In this document: positions 25,715 to 33,946 of the stretch, one piece after another
Layout: every line of letters starts with the position of its first letter
How positions within the stretch are numbered: the stretch's first letter is position 1
From: CAVWGP01 sp963754645
GTDB taxonomy: Bacteria > Pseudomonadota > Alphaproteobacteria > Bin65
DNA: 64,000 nt
Direction of reading: 5' to 3'
Assembly: GCA_963754645.1 (NCBI GenBank)
Contig: CAVWGP010000006.1
Span: 148,298-212,297 of the forward strand
The notes under the pieces: generated by a model
Told to the model about the DNA's origin: nothing
Databases searched by the model: none
What the model saw: only the letters and a program-made list of their open reading frames with translations
Translations under genes and position numbers: made by a program

Positions 25715-26697
25715 CGTGTCGTGGCCGGGCCTTCGCGCGGCTCATGCGAGGGATCGGGCGGCGGCGCTTCGGCGAGCGGCGGGACGCCCGAAACCGGAAT
25801 CGCGCCGGTGTTCAGTTTCTTGAGAAACGCCCGCAAGGGCGGCTGCCAGTGGGGCTCGGCGGCGCCGAGCCGATGAAAGCCATGCCCGTCGCGGCCGAAC
25901 TCGGGCATGAAGTGCAGCGCCGCCTTGCCGCCGGCCTGCGTGTAGGCCGCGTGAAAGCGCTCAACCAGGTCGGGCCAGAAAAACAGATCGTTCCGGGCGT
26001 AGAGCCAGATCGTCGGCCGCCGGGAGGTCTTGCCGAATTCGCCGTGCGCGGCGACAAGCTGGTGTTCGCCGCAAAGATTGCGATCGCCGATCGAGCCGCG
26101 GCCGCCCGCGAAATTCACGATGCCGAGCACGCCCGGCGGATTGGCGCTGCCCAAGGCGAGCGAGGCGAAGGCGCCGGCCGATTGTCCGACGAGGACGATG
26201 CGGCCGGGCGAAACGAAATCCTGCCGCGCCATATAGTCGGCGGCTTGCCGAATTTGCGCGCCGACGCGGTGCCCGGCATCGACATAGTCGGGGTTCGCGC
26301 AGCCGCTGACGCGTTCGTTCGGATCGCCCGGCGACTGGCCGTAGCCGCGGCGCAGCGGCACCGCAACGGCGTAGCCCTCGCCGAGAAAGAACACGGTCAG
26401 TCGCAGGCCCCAATCCGGCCTGATCCGCGCCCGTTCGGCGACGCTGCGCGGCGTGCCGTGGCTGAGGATGACGAGCGGCCGCCGGCGGTTCCCCGGCGGC
26501 TGGTAGAGATTGGCTTCCAGCAGACTCTCGGTCACGCCGTCAGCGTCGCGGATCGGGATGCGCCACGCTTGCTCGCGATAGGGCCCGCGCTCGGCACCTT
26601 GCGGCCCGGCGCGCGGCGCTTCCTGGGCCGCCGCGGGCGCGCCGGCAAACGCCAAGCCGAGGGCAAGCGACGCCGCAACGATCCTAGCCCGAACCAA
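25711..26697 (-). CDS. Secreted alpha/beta hydrolase
   Basis: A 328-residue protein with a Sec signal peptide (GLAFAGAPAAAQE, cleavage near 25). LVILSHGTPRS near residue 75 holds the oxyanion region, the nucleophile elbow is GQSAGAFASLALG near 172, a candidate acid is the Asp of ARNDLFFW, and a candidate His lies in GRDGHGFHRLG near 275. This is a dienelactone-hydrolase or prolyl-peptidase-like build. The substrate is unknown, and esterase activity in the periplasm is likely. The proline-rich C-terminal tail looks disordered. Confidence 0.82.
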   Translation of the reverse strand: MVRARIVAASLALGLAFAGAPAAAQEAPRAGPQGAERGPYREQAWRIPIRDADGVTESLLEANLYQPPGNRRRPLVILSHGTPRSVAERARIRPDWGLRLTVFFLGEGYAVAVPLRRGYGQSPGDPNERVSGCANPDYVDAGHRVGAQIRQAADYMARQDFVSPGRIVLVGQSAGAFASLALGSANPPGVLGIVNFAGGRGSIGDRNLCGEHQLVAAHGEFGKTSRRPTIWLYARNDLFFWPDLVERFHAAYTQAGGKAALHFMPEFGRDGHGFHRLGAAEPHWQPPLRAFLKKLNTGAIPVSGVPPLAEAPPPDPSHEPREGPATTR

Positions 26698-26757
26698 GCA
26701 GTCTCTCCCAAGACCCTATGATGGCGACAACCGAAGCGATGACGGTGCTTCGCTCGC

Positions 26758-27273
26758 TCAGAAACCGAACAAAGCCTCGATCGGCCCCTTCGGCAGGGGC
26801 GTCAGGAACCAGATTTCAAATAGCAGAAAAAACACGATCGCGACGCCGAGGCCGACCGGCAGTCCGACGATCAGCCGGTATTTGCCGAAATACCACATGA
26901 ACAGCGCAATATAGATCGCCGAAGGAACATAAATTCCGAAAAACGTGACCGCGATGACATAGACGATGAGCGGCAGCAGCACGGCGAGGACGCGGCGGAA
27001 CGCGGGCTTGGTGACGAACGTGCCGCCGCTCCTGCCCGCCCTGAGCGCGCGGAACAAGTTGACGGCGCTGGCCAACGCGAGAATGACGCCAATATAGAAA
27101 GGAAAATAGCCCGCCGTCGGGCCATCGACCGGGTGCCAGCCGATGCCGAGCCGGACGCTGTCGGCGATCACCACGGCGGCGCCGGCCAAGAGCAGCAGCG
27201 CCACCGCGATTTCCATCGTCCGTTTCGAAATCAGCGGCGGATCGCCGCCGTCCTTGTCGTCGCCCGTCGTCAT
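26758..27273 (-). CDS. tctB: Tripartite tricarboxylate transporter small membrane subunit (TctB-like)
   Basis: A 171-residue protein with four predicted membrane helices (for example AVALLLLAGAAVVIADSV and VLAVLLPLIVYVIAVTFFGI). The segment GPTAGYFPFYIGVILALAS is typical of TctB. The start is at 27273 (MTTGDDKDGG), while the longer open frame upstream is a shadow of tctC. It follows tctC by 11 bp, giving the order tctA-tctC-tctB. With TctA it forms the secondary transporter driven by cation gradients. Confidence 0.88.
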   Translation of the reverse strand: MTTGDDKDGGDPPLISKRTMEIAVALLLLAGAAVVIADSVRLGIGWHPVDGPTAGYFPFYIGVILALASAVNLFRALRAGRSGGTFVTKPAFRRVLAVLLPLIVYVIAVTFFGIYVPSAIYIALFMWYFGKYRLIVGLPVGLGVAIVFFLLFEIWFLTPLPKGPIEALFGF

Positions 27274-27284
27274 GCGCTGTTCCG

Positions 27285-28310
27285 TTACGGCTTGGCGAGG
27301 AAACCGGCTTCTTTCATCAGATCGAAATGTAGCTTGTCGGCGGCGCTGACCCAATTCTTGTAGTCGTCGCCGCTCATGAACACCTGCCTGAAGGCGCCGT
27401 CTTCCATGAAACGCTTCCAATCGGGCGTGGCCAGGACTTTCTTGAACAGATCGACATAGTAATCGGACTGCGCCTTGGTCACGCCGTCGGGCATGAAGAT
27501 GCCGCGCAGCATCTGATATTCGATGTCGAGGCCCGATTCCTTGCAGGTCGGGATGTCGCTCCACGCCATCGTCGCCGTGACCTTGGCGGTGTAAGTGCTG
27601 CGCTGGGCGTCGAAGAGACACAACGGGCGCAGGGCCCCGGCCTTCCATTGCGACACCGCTTCGATCGGGTTGTTGACCGTCGAATCGACATGCTTGCCGA
27701 CGAGCTGGATGGCCACGGCGCCGCCGCCGGCGAACGGAATGTAGGTGAGCTTCTTGCCGCCGGTCAGGCGCTCGATCGCGACGGTGATGATCTGGTCTTC
27801 CTGCTTCGAGCCGGTGCCGCCCATCTTGTATTTGCGGTCGGGCGCGGCGCGCACCGCGTCGAGATAGTCCTTCGCCGTCTTGTAGGGCGCCTCGGCATTG
27901 ACCCAGAGCACGAATTGATCGAGCGCCAGCATCGCCACCGGCGTCATCTCTTTCCAGCTAAAGGGCGTGCCCGTCGCATAGGGCGTGGTGAAAAGATTGG
28001 ACAGCGTGATGATCACTTTGTGCGCATCGCCCTTGCTCGCCTTGATGTCGAGAAAGCCTTCGGCGCCGGCGCCGCCCGCCTTGTTGAGGACGACGAAGGG
28101 CTGGCTCATGAGATTGTGCTTGGTGACGACGCCCTGGATGAAGCGCGCCATCTGATCGGCGCCGCCGCCGGTGCCGGCGGGAATGATGAAGGTCACCGGC
28201 TTGGTCGGCTGCCAGCCCTGCGCCAGCGCATCCGGGGAAAATGCGAGGCCCGCCGCGATCGCGGCAGCGGCCGATGAAAGGCACGAAGACCGGAAGAGTG
28301 CACGGCGCAT
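27285..28310 (-). CDS. tctC: Tripartite tricarboxylate transporter binding protein (TctC/Bug family)
   Basis: A 341-residue periplasmic binding protein with a signal peptide ending near DALAQGW. Bug-family marks are KPVTFIIPAGTGGGADQMAR near residue 38 and a GGAGAEGFLDI loop near 80. I chose the ATG at 28310 (MRRALFRSS) because GGAG lies 6 bp upstream, although an in-frame ATG two codons earlier is possible. Bug proteins bind carboxylates such as citrate, tartrate or terephthalate. The divergent ThDP/CoA-transferase genes hint at a hydroxy- or oxo-acid ligand. Confidence 0.9.
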   Translation of the reverse strand: MRRALFRSSCLSSAAAAIAAGLAFSPDALAQGWQPTKPVTFIIPAGTGGGADQMARFIQGVVTKHNLMSQPFVVLNKAGGAGAEGFLDIKASKGDAHKVIITLSNLFTTPYATGTPFSWKEMTPVAMLALDQFVLWVNAEAPYKTAKDYLDAVRAAPDRKYKMGGTGSKQEDQIITVAIERLTGGKKLTYIPFAGGGAVAIQLVGKHVDSTVNNPIEAVSQWKAGALRPLCLFDAQRSTYTAKVTATMAWSDIPTCKESGLDIEYQMLRGIFMPDGVTKAQSDYYVDLFKKVLATPDWKRFMEDGAFRQVFMSGDDYKNWVSAADKLHFDLMKEAGFLAKP

Positions 28311-28367
28311 TGTCATCTCCATCGTTCGCGGAAAAAACCAATCGAGCAATTTCTCATGGCCCGGCGC

Positions 28368-29882
28368 TCAAGCCGCCCGCCGCCGCAAGCGCGCGACGAG
28401 CGGCCCTAGAATGGGCAAAAACAGCAGCACGACTCCGAGCCCCATGATAATGCCGACCAGCCAATTCGACCAGAAAATCGACAGGCTGCCCTGCGACGAA
28501 AGCATGGCCTGGCGGAACGAACTTTCCGCCATGTCGCCCAAGACCAAGGCTAGCACCAAAGGCGGCAACGGGTAGTTGAGCTTGGTGAATACATAGCCCA
28601 TCACGCCGAAGCCGACCAGGAGCCAAACGTCGAACATGGCGTTGTTGACCGTGTAGGCCCCGATCGCGCAGATCACCATAATCGTCGGCGCCACGATGCT
28701 GAACGGAATCCGCAAGATCGCGGCGAACAGCGGCACGCAGCTCAGCACGATGATCAGGCCCGCGATGTTGCCGAGATACATGCTGGCGATCAGGCCCCAG
28801 ACGAAATCCTTCTGCTCGACGAACAGCATCGGGCCGGGTTGCAGGCCCCAGATCATCAAGCCCGCCAGCAGCACGGCGGCGGTCGGCGAGCCGGGGATGC
28901 CGAGCGTGATCATCGGCAGCAGGGCGCTGGTGCCGGCGGCGTGCGCCGCGGTTTCGGGCGCCACCACGCCTTCGATCTGGCCCTTGCCGAACTTGTTGCC
29001 GTCCTTGGAGAAGCGCTTGGCGAGGCCGTAGCTCATGAACGAGGCCGGCGTGGCGCCGCCCGGCGTGATGCCCATCCAGCAGCCGACGACGCAGCTCCGC
29101 AGCGATGTCGCCCAATAGCGCGGCAGCTTGGCCCAAGTCGTGATCACGGCGTTGAGCCGCATCTTGGCCTTGGCGCCGGAGAAAGCGAGGCCGCTTTCCA
29201 TCGACGTCAGGATTTCGGCAATGCCGAACAGGCCGATCACGGCGACGAGGAACTTGAATCCGGTCAGCAGATCGGCATAGCCGTAGGTCATGCGCAATTG
29301 GCCGGTGATGGTATCGAGTCCGACCGCGGCCAAGGCGAAGCCGAGCGCCATCGAGGCCAGCGTCTTGGCCGGCGAGCTGCGGCCCATGCCGATGAAGCTG
29401 GCAAAGGTTAGGAACTGGACCGCGAAGATCTCCGCCGACCCGAATTTGAGCGCGAAGCGCGCGACGAGCGGCGCCAGGAAAGTAATGACGATGACGGCAA
29501 CGAGCGCACCGACGAATGAAGACGTGAACGCCGCCGTCAGCGCTTCGTCGGCGCGGCCCTGCTGCGCCATCGGATAGCCGTCGAAGGTCGTCGCCACCGA
29601 CCAAGGCTCGCCGGGAATGTTGAACAAGATCGACGTAATGGCGCCGCCAAACAGCGCGCCCCAATAGATGCAGGACAGCAGAATGATTGCCGATGTCGCT
29701 CCGCCCGGCGTTTGCGCCAGCGAAAAAGTGAGCGGCAAAAGGATGGCGACGCCGTTGGCGCCTCCCAGCCCGGGCAACACGCCGATGATGACGCCAAGCA
29801 CGATGCCGAGCAGCATCAGGGCGAGATTCTTGAAACTCAACGCGACGGCAAACCCGCCGATCAACGACGAAATTTCTTCCAC
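28368..29882 (-). CDS. tctA: Tripartite tricarboxylate transporter large permease (TctA-like)
   Basis: A 504-residue membrane protein of full TctA length with about 11-12 helices. It carries the family signatures GVLPGLGGANGVAILLPLTF near residue 35, GEPWSVATTFDGYPMAQQG near 90 and ITPGGATPASFMSYG near 275. It imports the carboxylate delivered by TctC. It is the first gene of the tctA-tctC-tctB transcript and is divergent from the GntR regulator gene across about 220 bp of AT-rich DNA. Confidence 0.94.
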   Translation of the reverse strand: MEEISSLIGGFAVALSFKNLALMLLGIVLGVIIGVLPGLGGANGVAILLPLTFSLAQTPGGATSAIILLSCIYWGALFGGAITSILFNIPGEPWSVATTFDGYPMAQQGRADEALTAAFTSSFVGALVAVIVITFLAPLVARFALKFGSAEIFAVQFLTFASFIGMGRSSPAKTLASMALGFALAAVGLDTITGQLRMTYGYADLLTGFKFLVAVIGLFGIAEILTSMESGLAFSGAKAKMRLNAVITTWAKLPRYWATSLRSCVVGCWMGITPGGATPASFMSYGLAKRFSKDGNKFGKGQIEGVVAPETAAHAAGTSALLPMITLGIPGSPTAAVLLAGLMIWGLQPGPMLFVEQKDFVWGLIASMYLGNIAGLIIVLSCVPLFAAILRIPFSIVAPTIMVICAIGAYTVNNAMFDVWLLVGFGVMGYVFTKLNYPLPPLVLALVLGDMAESSFRQAMLSSQGSLSIFWSNWLVGIIMGLGVVLLFLPILGPLVARLRRRAA

Positions 29883-29920
29883 GCAGCGTTTCCCCGATTG
29901 CAGCTTGTAACGAGCTGCTT

Positions 29921-30014
29921 GTATGTATTATGCCAGACTAATGATCTAGCTCGTGACAGTAAAGTGACACCCGTTTTTAAGATGCAATTGACATTTGGTA
30001 TGTGGCATGCCAGA
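29921..30014. promoter_or_regulatory. Divergent tct / gntR control region with repeated ATGCCAGA sites
   Basis: This AT-rich stretch carries ATGCCAGA at 29930-29937 and again at 30007-30014. The second sits on a perfect 10-bp palindrome TGGCATGCCA (30003-30012), which resembles the TGGTATGCCA-type sites of FCD-family GntR regulators. The region probably holds the promoters for both tctA (leftward) and the regulator (rightward). Confidence 0.4.
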
Positions 30015-30103
30015 TCTAAAATCATTGTTTGTTTTGCGGCGGGCCAATTCGATGCAGCACTGCCATTGTTGCCTTTGTGCTTGAGCCGGCAGGGATTCTA
30101 ACG

Positions 30104-30793
30104 GTGCCAGAGCTGATTATCGAGCGCGTCGCCTCGGCCGAAACGTACAAGAACAAAACCTATGCCGCGCTGAAGCGCGCGATCATCAATATGGACATCT
30201 ATAACACCGCCGAGCCGGCTTGGCTCGACGAGCGCGTTCTTTCGGAAAGACTGGGCGTCAGCCGCACGCCGGTGCGCGAGGCGCTCGCCATGCTCGAGCA
30301 GGCGGGCTTTGTCAAAACCATGCCGCGGCGCGGCGTTATCGTGGTGCGCAAGACCAAGCGCGAGATCGTCGAAATGATTCAGGCCTGGGCGGCACTGGAA
30401 TGCATGGCGGCGCGGCTCATCACCTTGCACGCGGCCGATGCCGCCATCGCCGGGCTGCGGCCGATGTTCGACGGCTTCAACGACACGCACCGGCCGCACG
30501 ATCGCCTCAGCGATTATTCCCAGGCCAACATCGCCTTCCATCAGGCGCTCATTCGCCTCAGCGGATCGGCCTTGCTGGCCGATATGACCGACAATCTGCT
30601 GCTGCACGTGCGCGGCATAAGGCAGCTCACGATCGGGCGCGACAATCGCGCCGAGCGCTCGATTCGCGACCATCTCGACATCATCGGCGCGCTCGAACGG
30701 CGCGACACCGACCTGGCCGAGCGCCTGTCGCGCGAGCACACGCTGGGATTGGCCGACTACGTCGAGAAATACGGCGACCGATTTTTCGGATGA
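30104..30793 (+). CDS. GntR-family transcriptional regulator, FadR/FCD subfamily
   Basis: A 229-residue regulator. The winged helix reads ERVLSERLGVSRTPVREALA then AGFVKTMPRRGVIVV. The helical C-terminal FCD domain has the metal/ligand-binding pattern (ANIAFHQALIRLSG near residue 140, RDHLDIIGALERRD near 187, and a late His in SREHTLGLADYVE). I prefer the GTG at 30104, preceded by AGGG. The frame is open 25 codons further up, but that segment is promoter-like. It likely senses a carboxylate and controls the divergent tct genes and the catabolic genes downstream. Confidence 0.9.
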   Translation: MPELIIERVASAETYKNKTYAALKRAIINMDIYNTAEPAWLDERVLSERLGVSRTPVREALAMLEQAGFVKTMPRRGVIVVRKTKREIVEMIQAWAALECMAARLITLHAADAAIAGLRPMFDGFNDTHRPHDRLSDYSQANIAFHQALIRLSGSALLADMTDNLLLHVRGIRQLTIGRDNRAERSIRDHLDIIGALERRDTDLAERLSREHTLGLADYVEKYGDRFFG

Positions 30794-30846
30794 GGGTCCG
30801 CCCGCGCATATCGAGCGGTGCGAAATAACCAGGGAGGAAGGCGACC

Positions 30847-32595
30847 ATGGCAGAGACTTCGACCAAAGCGAAACCGACGACGGCGGAAGACACGCTGGTC
30901 CGGAAAACCCGCGACGCGAACATGATCTCGGGCGGTCACCTCGTCGCCAAGGCGCTCAAGAGCGAGGGCGTCGATACGATCTTCACCCTGTGCGGCGGGC
31001 ACATCATCGACATTTACGATGGCTGCGTCGACGAAGGCATTCGCGTCATCGATGTGCGCCACGAGCAGGTCGCGGCCCACGCCGCCGACGGCTATGCGCG
31101 CCAGACCGGCAAACTCGGCTGCGTCGTGACCACGGCCGGGCCCGGCTGCACCAATGCCGTGACCGGCGTCGCCACCGCCTTCCGCTCGGAAAGCCCGATC
31201 TTGCATATCGGCGGCCAGAGTGCGCTGTCGCAATGGAAGATGGGCGGGCTGCAAGACCTCGCCCATGTCGACCTGATGCGGCCGATCACCAAATTCGCCT
31301 CGACCGTGATGTCGACCGAACGCGTGGCCGACATGATCGCGATGGCGGCGCGCGAGTGCTTCTCCGGCGCCTACGGCCCCGCCTATCTCGAAATTCCGCG
31401 CGACGTGCTCGACCGCGAAATCGACGCCACCCGCGCCGTGCTGCCGCAGCCCGGCCACTACCGCGTTTCGACGCGCGCGCTCGGCGATCCGGCCGATATC
31501 GAAAAGCTCGCCGATATCTTGGTAAACGCAGAACGGCCGGCCATTCTGCTCGGCCAGCAAGTCTGGGCGGCGCGCGGCCACGAAGACGCCATCGCGCTGC
31601 TGCGCGGCCTCGACATTCCCGGCTATTTCAACGGTGCCAGCCGCGGCCTGCTGCCGCCGGGCGATCCGCACCATTTCGACCGCACGCGCTCGCTCGCCTT
31701 CGACAAGGCCGATGTCGTCGTCATCGTCGGCACGCCGTTCGATTTCCGCATGGGCTACGGCAAGCGCATCAAGGTGCCGACGCTGGTTCAGATCGACATG
31801 GATTATCGCACCGTCGGCAAGAACCGCGACGTGACCTTCGGCATAGTCGGCCATCCCGGCGCGGTGCTCGGCGCCGTGCTGCAGGCGGCGAAGGGCCGGA
31901 TCAAGAACGACAAGCGCCAGTTGCGCAAACAGTGGATGAGCGAACTGACCAAGGCCGAAGCGGTCGCGACCGAGAAGCTCATGCCGGCGTTCAGGTCCAA
32001 CACCACGCCGATCAATCCCTACCGCGTGGCGTGGGAAATCAACGAATTCCTCACCGACGATACGATCTATATCGGCGACGGCGGCGACGTGGTGACGATC
32101 AGCGCCCAAGCCGTGCGGCCGCGCCAGCCCGGCCATTGGATGGATCCGGGCGCGCTCGGCTCGCTCGGCGTCGGCACCGGCTTCGCCATGGCGGCCAAGC
32201 TCGCGCAGCCGGACAAAGAGGTGCTGTGCTACTACGGCGACGGCTCCTTCGGCATGACGGCGTTCGACATGGAAACCGCCAACCGCTTCAAGGCGCCCTA
32301 CATCGCCGTGATAGGCAACAATTCGGCGATGAACCAAATTCGCTACGGCCAGCTCGCCAAATACGGCGAACAGCGCGGCAATGTCGGCAACCTGCTGGGC
32401 GACGTGCCGTTCGGCATGTTCGCCGAAATGCTCGGCGGCTACGGCGAGGAAGTGCGCGACTCGGCTGAGATCGCGCCGGCGCTCAAGCGCGCGCGCGAAG
32501 CGGTGCGCAAGAGCGGCCGTTCGGCCGTGATCAATATCTGGGTCGATCTGCGCGAATACGCGCCGGGCACCAAAGCCCAGACGATGTACAAATAG
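30847..32595 (+). CDS. Thiamine diphosphate-dependent enzyme (acetolactate synthase / oxalyl-CoA decarboxylase superfamily)
   Basis: A 582-residue ThDP enzyme with the three-domain layout. The catalytic Glu lies in DVRHEQVAAHAADGYAR (near 73), TTAGPGCTNAVTG follows near 95, and the ThDP/Mg motif is GDGS near 464 with NN about 28 residues later. It has no regulatory small-subunit partner. It is close in build to acetolactate synthase, oxalyl-CoA decarboxylase and 2-hydroxyacyl-CoA lyase. Lying 25 bp before a formyl-CoA-transferase-like gene, a role in cleaving a 2-hydroxyacyl- or oxalyl-CoA to formyl-CoA is attractive (inference). Sulfoacetaldehyde acetyltransferase was considered, but the N-terminal part does not look like it. 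A GGGAGG site precedes the ATG. Confidence 0.85.
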   Translation: MAETSTKAKPTTAEDTLVRKTRDANMISGGHLVAKALKSEGVDTIFTLCGGHIIDIYDGCVDEGIRVIDVRHEQVAAHAADGYARQTGKLGCVVTTAGPGCTNAVTGVATAFRSESPILHIGGQSALSQWKMGGLQDLAHVDLMRPITKFASTVMSTERVADMIAMAARECFSGAYGPAYLEIPRDVLDREIDATRAVLPQPGHYRVSTRALGDPADIEKLADILVNAERPAILLGQQVWAARGHEDAIALLRGLDIPGYFNGASRGLLPPGDPHHFDRTRSLAFDKADVVVIVGTPFDFRMGYGKRIKVPTLVQIDMDYRTVGKNRDVTFGIVGHPGAVLGAVLQAAKGRIKNDKRQLRKQWMSELTKAEAVATEKLMPAFRSNTTPINPYRVAWEINEFLTDDTIYIGDGGDVVTISAQAVRPRQPGHWMDPGALGSLGVGTGFAMAAKLAQPDKEVLCYYGDGSFGMTAFDMETANRFKAPYIAVIGNNSAMNQIRYGQLAKYGEQRGNVGNLLGDVPFGMFAEMLGGYGEEVRDSAEIAPALKRAREAVRKSGRSAVINIWVDLREYAPGTKAQTMYK

Positions 32596-32620
32596 TCCGC
32601 TTTGGGACGGGAGAAAAAAT

Positions 32621-33896
32621 ATGGGTAAGGCACTCGACGGAGTTCGCATTCTCGATTTCACCCACGTGCAGTCGGGGCCGACCTGCACGCAATTGCTGGC
32701 GTGGCTCGGCGCCGACGTGATCAAGATCGAGCGCCCCGGCGCGGGCGACATCACCCGCGGCCAGCTCCGCGACATCCCGAATGTCGACAGCCTCTATTTC
32801 ACCATGCTGAACCACAACAAGCGCTCGATCACGCTCGACAGCAAGAATGCCAAGGGCAAGCTCGTGCTCGACCGGCTGTTGGAGGAATGCGACGTGCTGG
32901 TCGAGAACTTCGCGCCCGGCGCGCTCGACCGCATGGGCCTGACCTGGGAGTACATCCAAAAGGTCAACCCGCGCATGATCCTCGCCTCGATCAAGGGCTT
33001 CGGCCCCGGGCCGTACGAGGACTGCAAGGTTTACGAGAACGTGGCGCAATGCGCCGGCGGCTCGGCTTCGACCACGGGCTTCGACGACGGGCCGCCGCTC
33101 GTCACCGCCGCCCAGATCGGCGACAGCGGAACAGGCATTCACCTGGCGCTCGGCATCGTCGCCGCGCTTTTTCAGCGCATGACGACCGGGCGCGGCCAGA
33201 AGGTGCTGTGCGCGATGCAGGACGGCGTGCTCAATCTCTGCCGGGTCAAGCTGCGCGACCAGCAGCGCCTCGCGCACGGCCCGCTCACCGAATTTCCGCA
33301 ATATCCGCACGGCAAATTCGGCGACACGGTGCCGCGCTCGGGCAATGCTTCGGGCGGCGGCCAGCCCGGCTGGATCCTGAAATGCAAGGGCTGGGAAACC
33401 GATCCCAACGCCTACATCTACTTCATCACCCAGGCGCCGGTCTGGGCGGAAATTTGCAAAGTGATCGGCAAGGAAGAGTGGATCGCCCACGCCGACTACG
33501 CCACGCCCGCGGCGCGGCTGCCGCGCCTCAAGGATATTTTCGCGACGATCGAGCAATGGACCATGACCAAGACCAAGTTCGAGGCCATGGATATCCTCAA
33601 CAAATATGACATTCCCTGCGGCCCGATTCTTTCGATGAAGGAAATCGCCGAGGAACAATCGCTGCGCGCCACCGGCACCGTGGTCGAGGTCGATCATCCG
33701 AAACGCGGCAAGTATCTTTCGGTCGGCAATCCGATCAAGCTGTCGGACAGCCCGACCGAAGTGACGCGCTCGCCCCTGCTCGGCGAGCACACGGAAGAAA
33801 TCCTGCGCAACGTCCTGCGTTTCGACGAGGGGCGGATCGCCGAAATCAAGGCGTCCGGCGCGCATTGGCGAAACCAAGCGAATGGCGGCAGAATAG
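32621..33896 (+). CDS. frc: Class III CoA-transferase, formyl-CoA:oxalate CoA-transferase-like (Frc)
   Basis: A protein of about 425 residues, very like Frc throughout. ILDFTHVQSGPTCTQLLAWL lies near the N-terminus, VKIERPGAGD-like KIERPGAGDITRG near 36, VLVENFAPGALDRMGLTWE near 93, the catalytic Asp in IGDSGTGIHL near 168, GGGQPGWILKCKGWETD near 247 and LLGEHTEEIL near the end. As written the frame continues without a stop into the next gene. Deleting one base near 33860-33863 gives a natural end (IGETKRMAAE) and a stop at 33894-33896, which I take as the true end. The enzyme moves CoA between formyl-CoA and a carboxylate. An oxalate substrate is not proven. Confidence 0.87.
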
Positions 33897-33946
33897 CGCC
33901 CTGCCGCCAAGGCACGTTTCGCACTGACCGACAACGGAGAGGCTTC

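Noticed and set aside
30847..32595. Sulfoacetaldehyde acetyltransferase (Xsc) with the nearby transaminase as taurine pathway
   Set aside because: The N-terminal and cofactor-region motifs do not match Xsc, and no phosphotransacetylase or sulfite exporter lies nearby.
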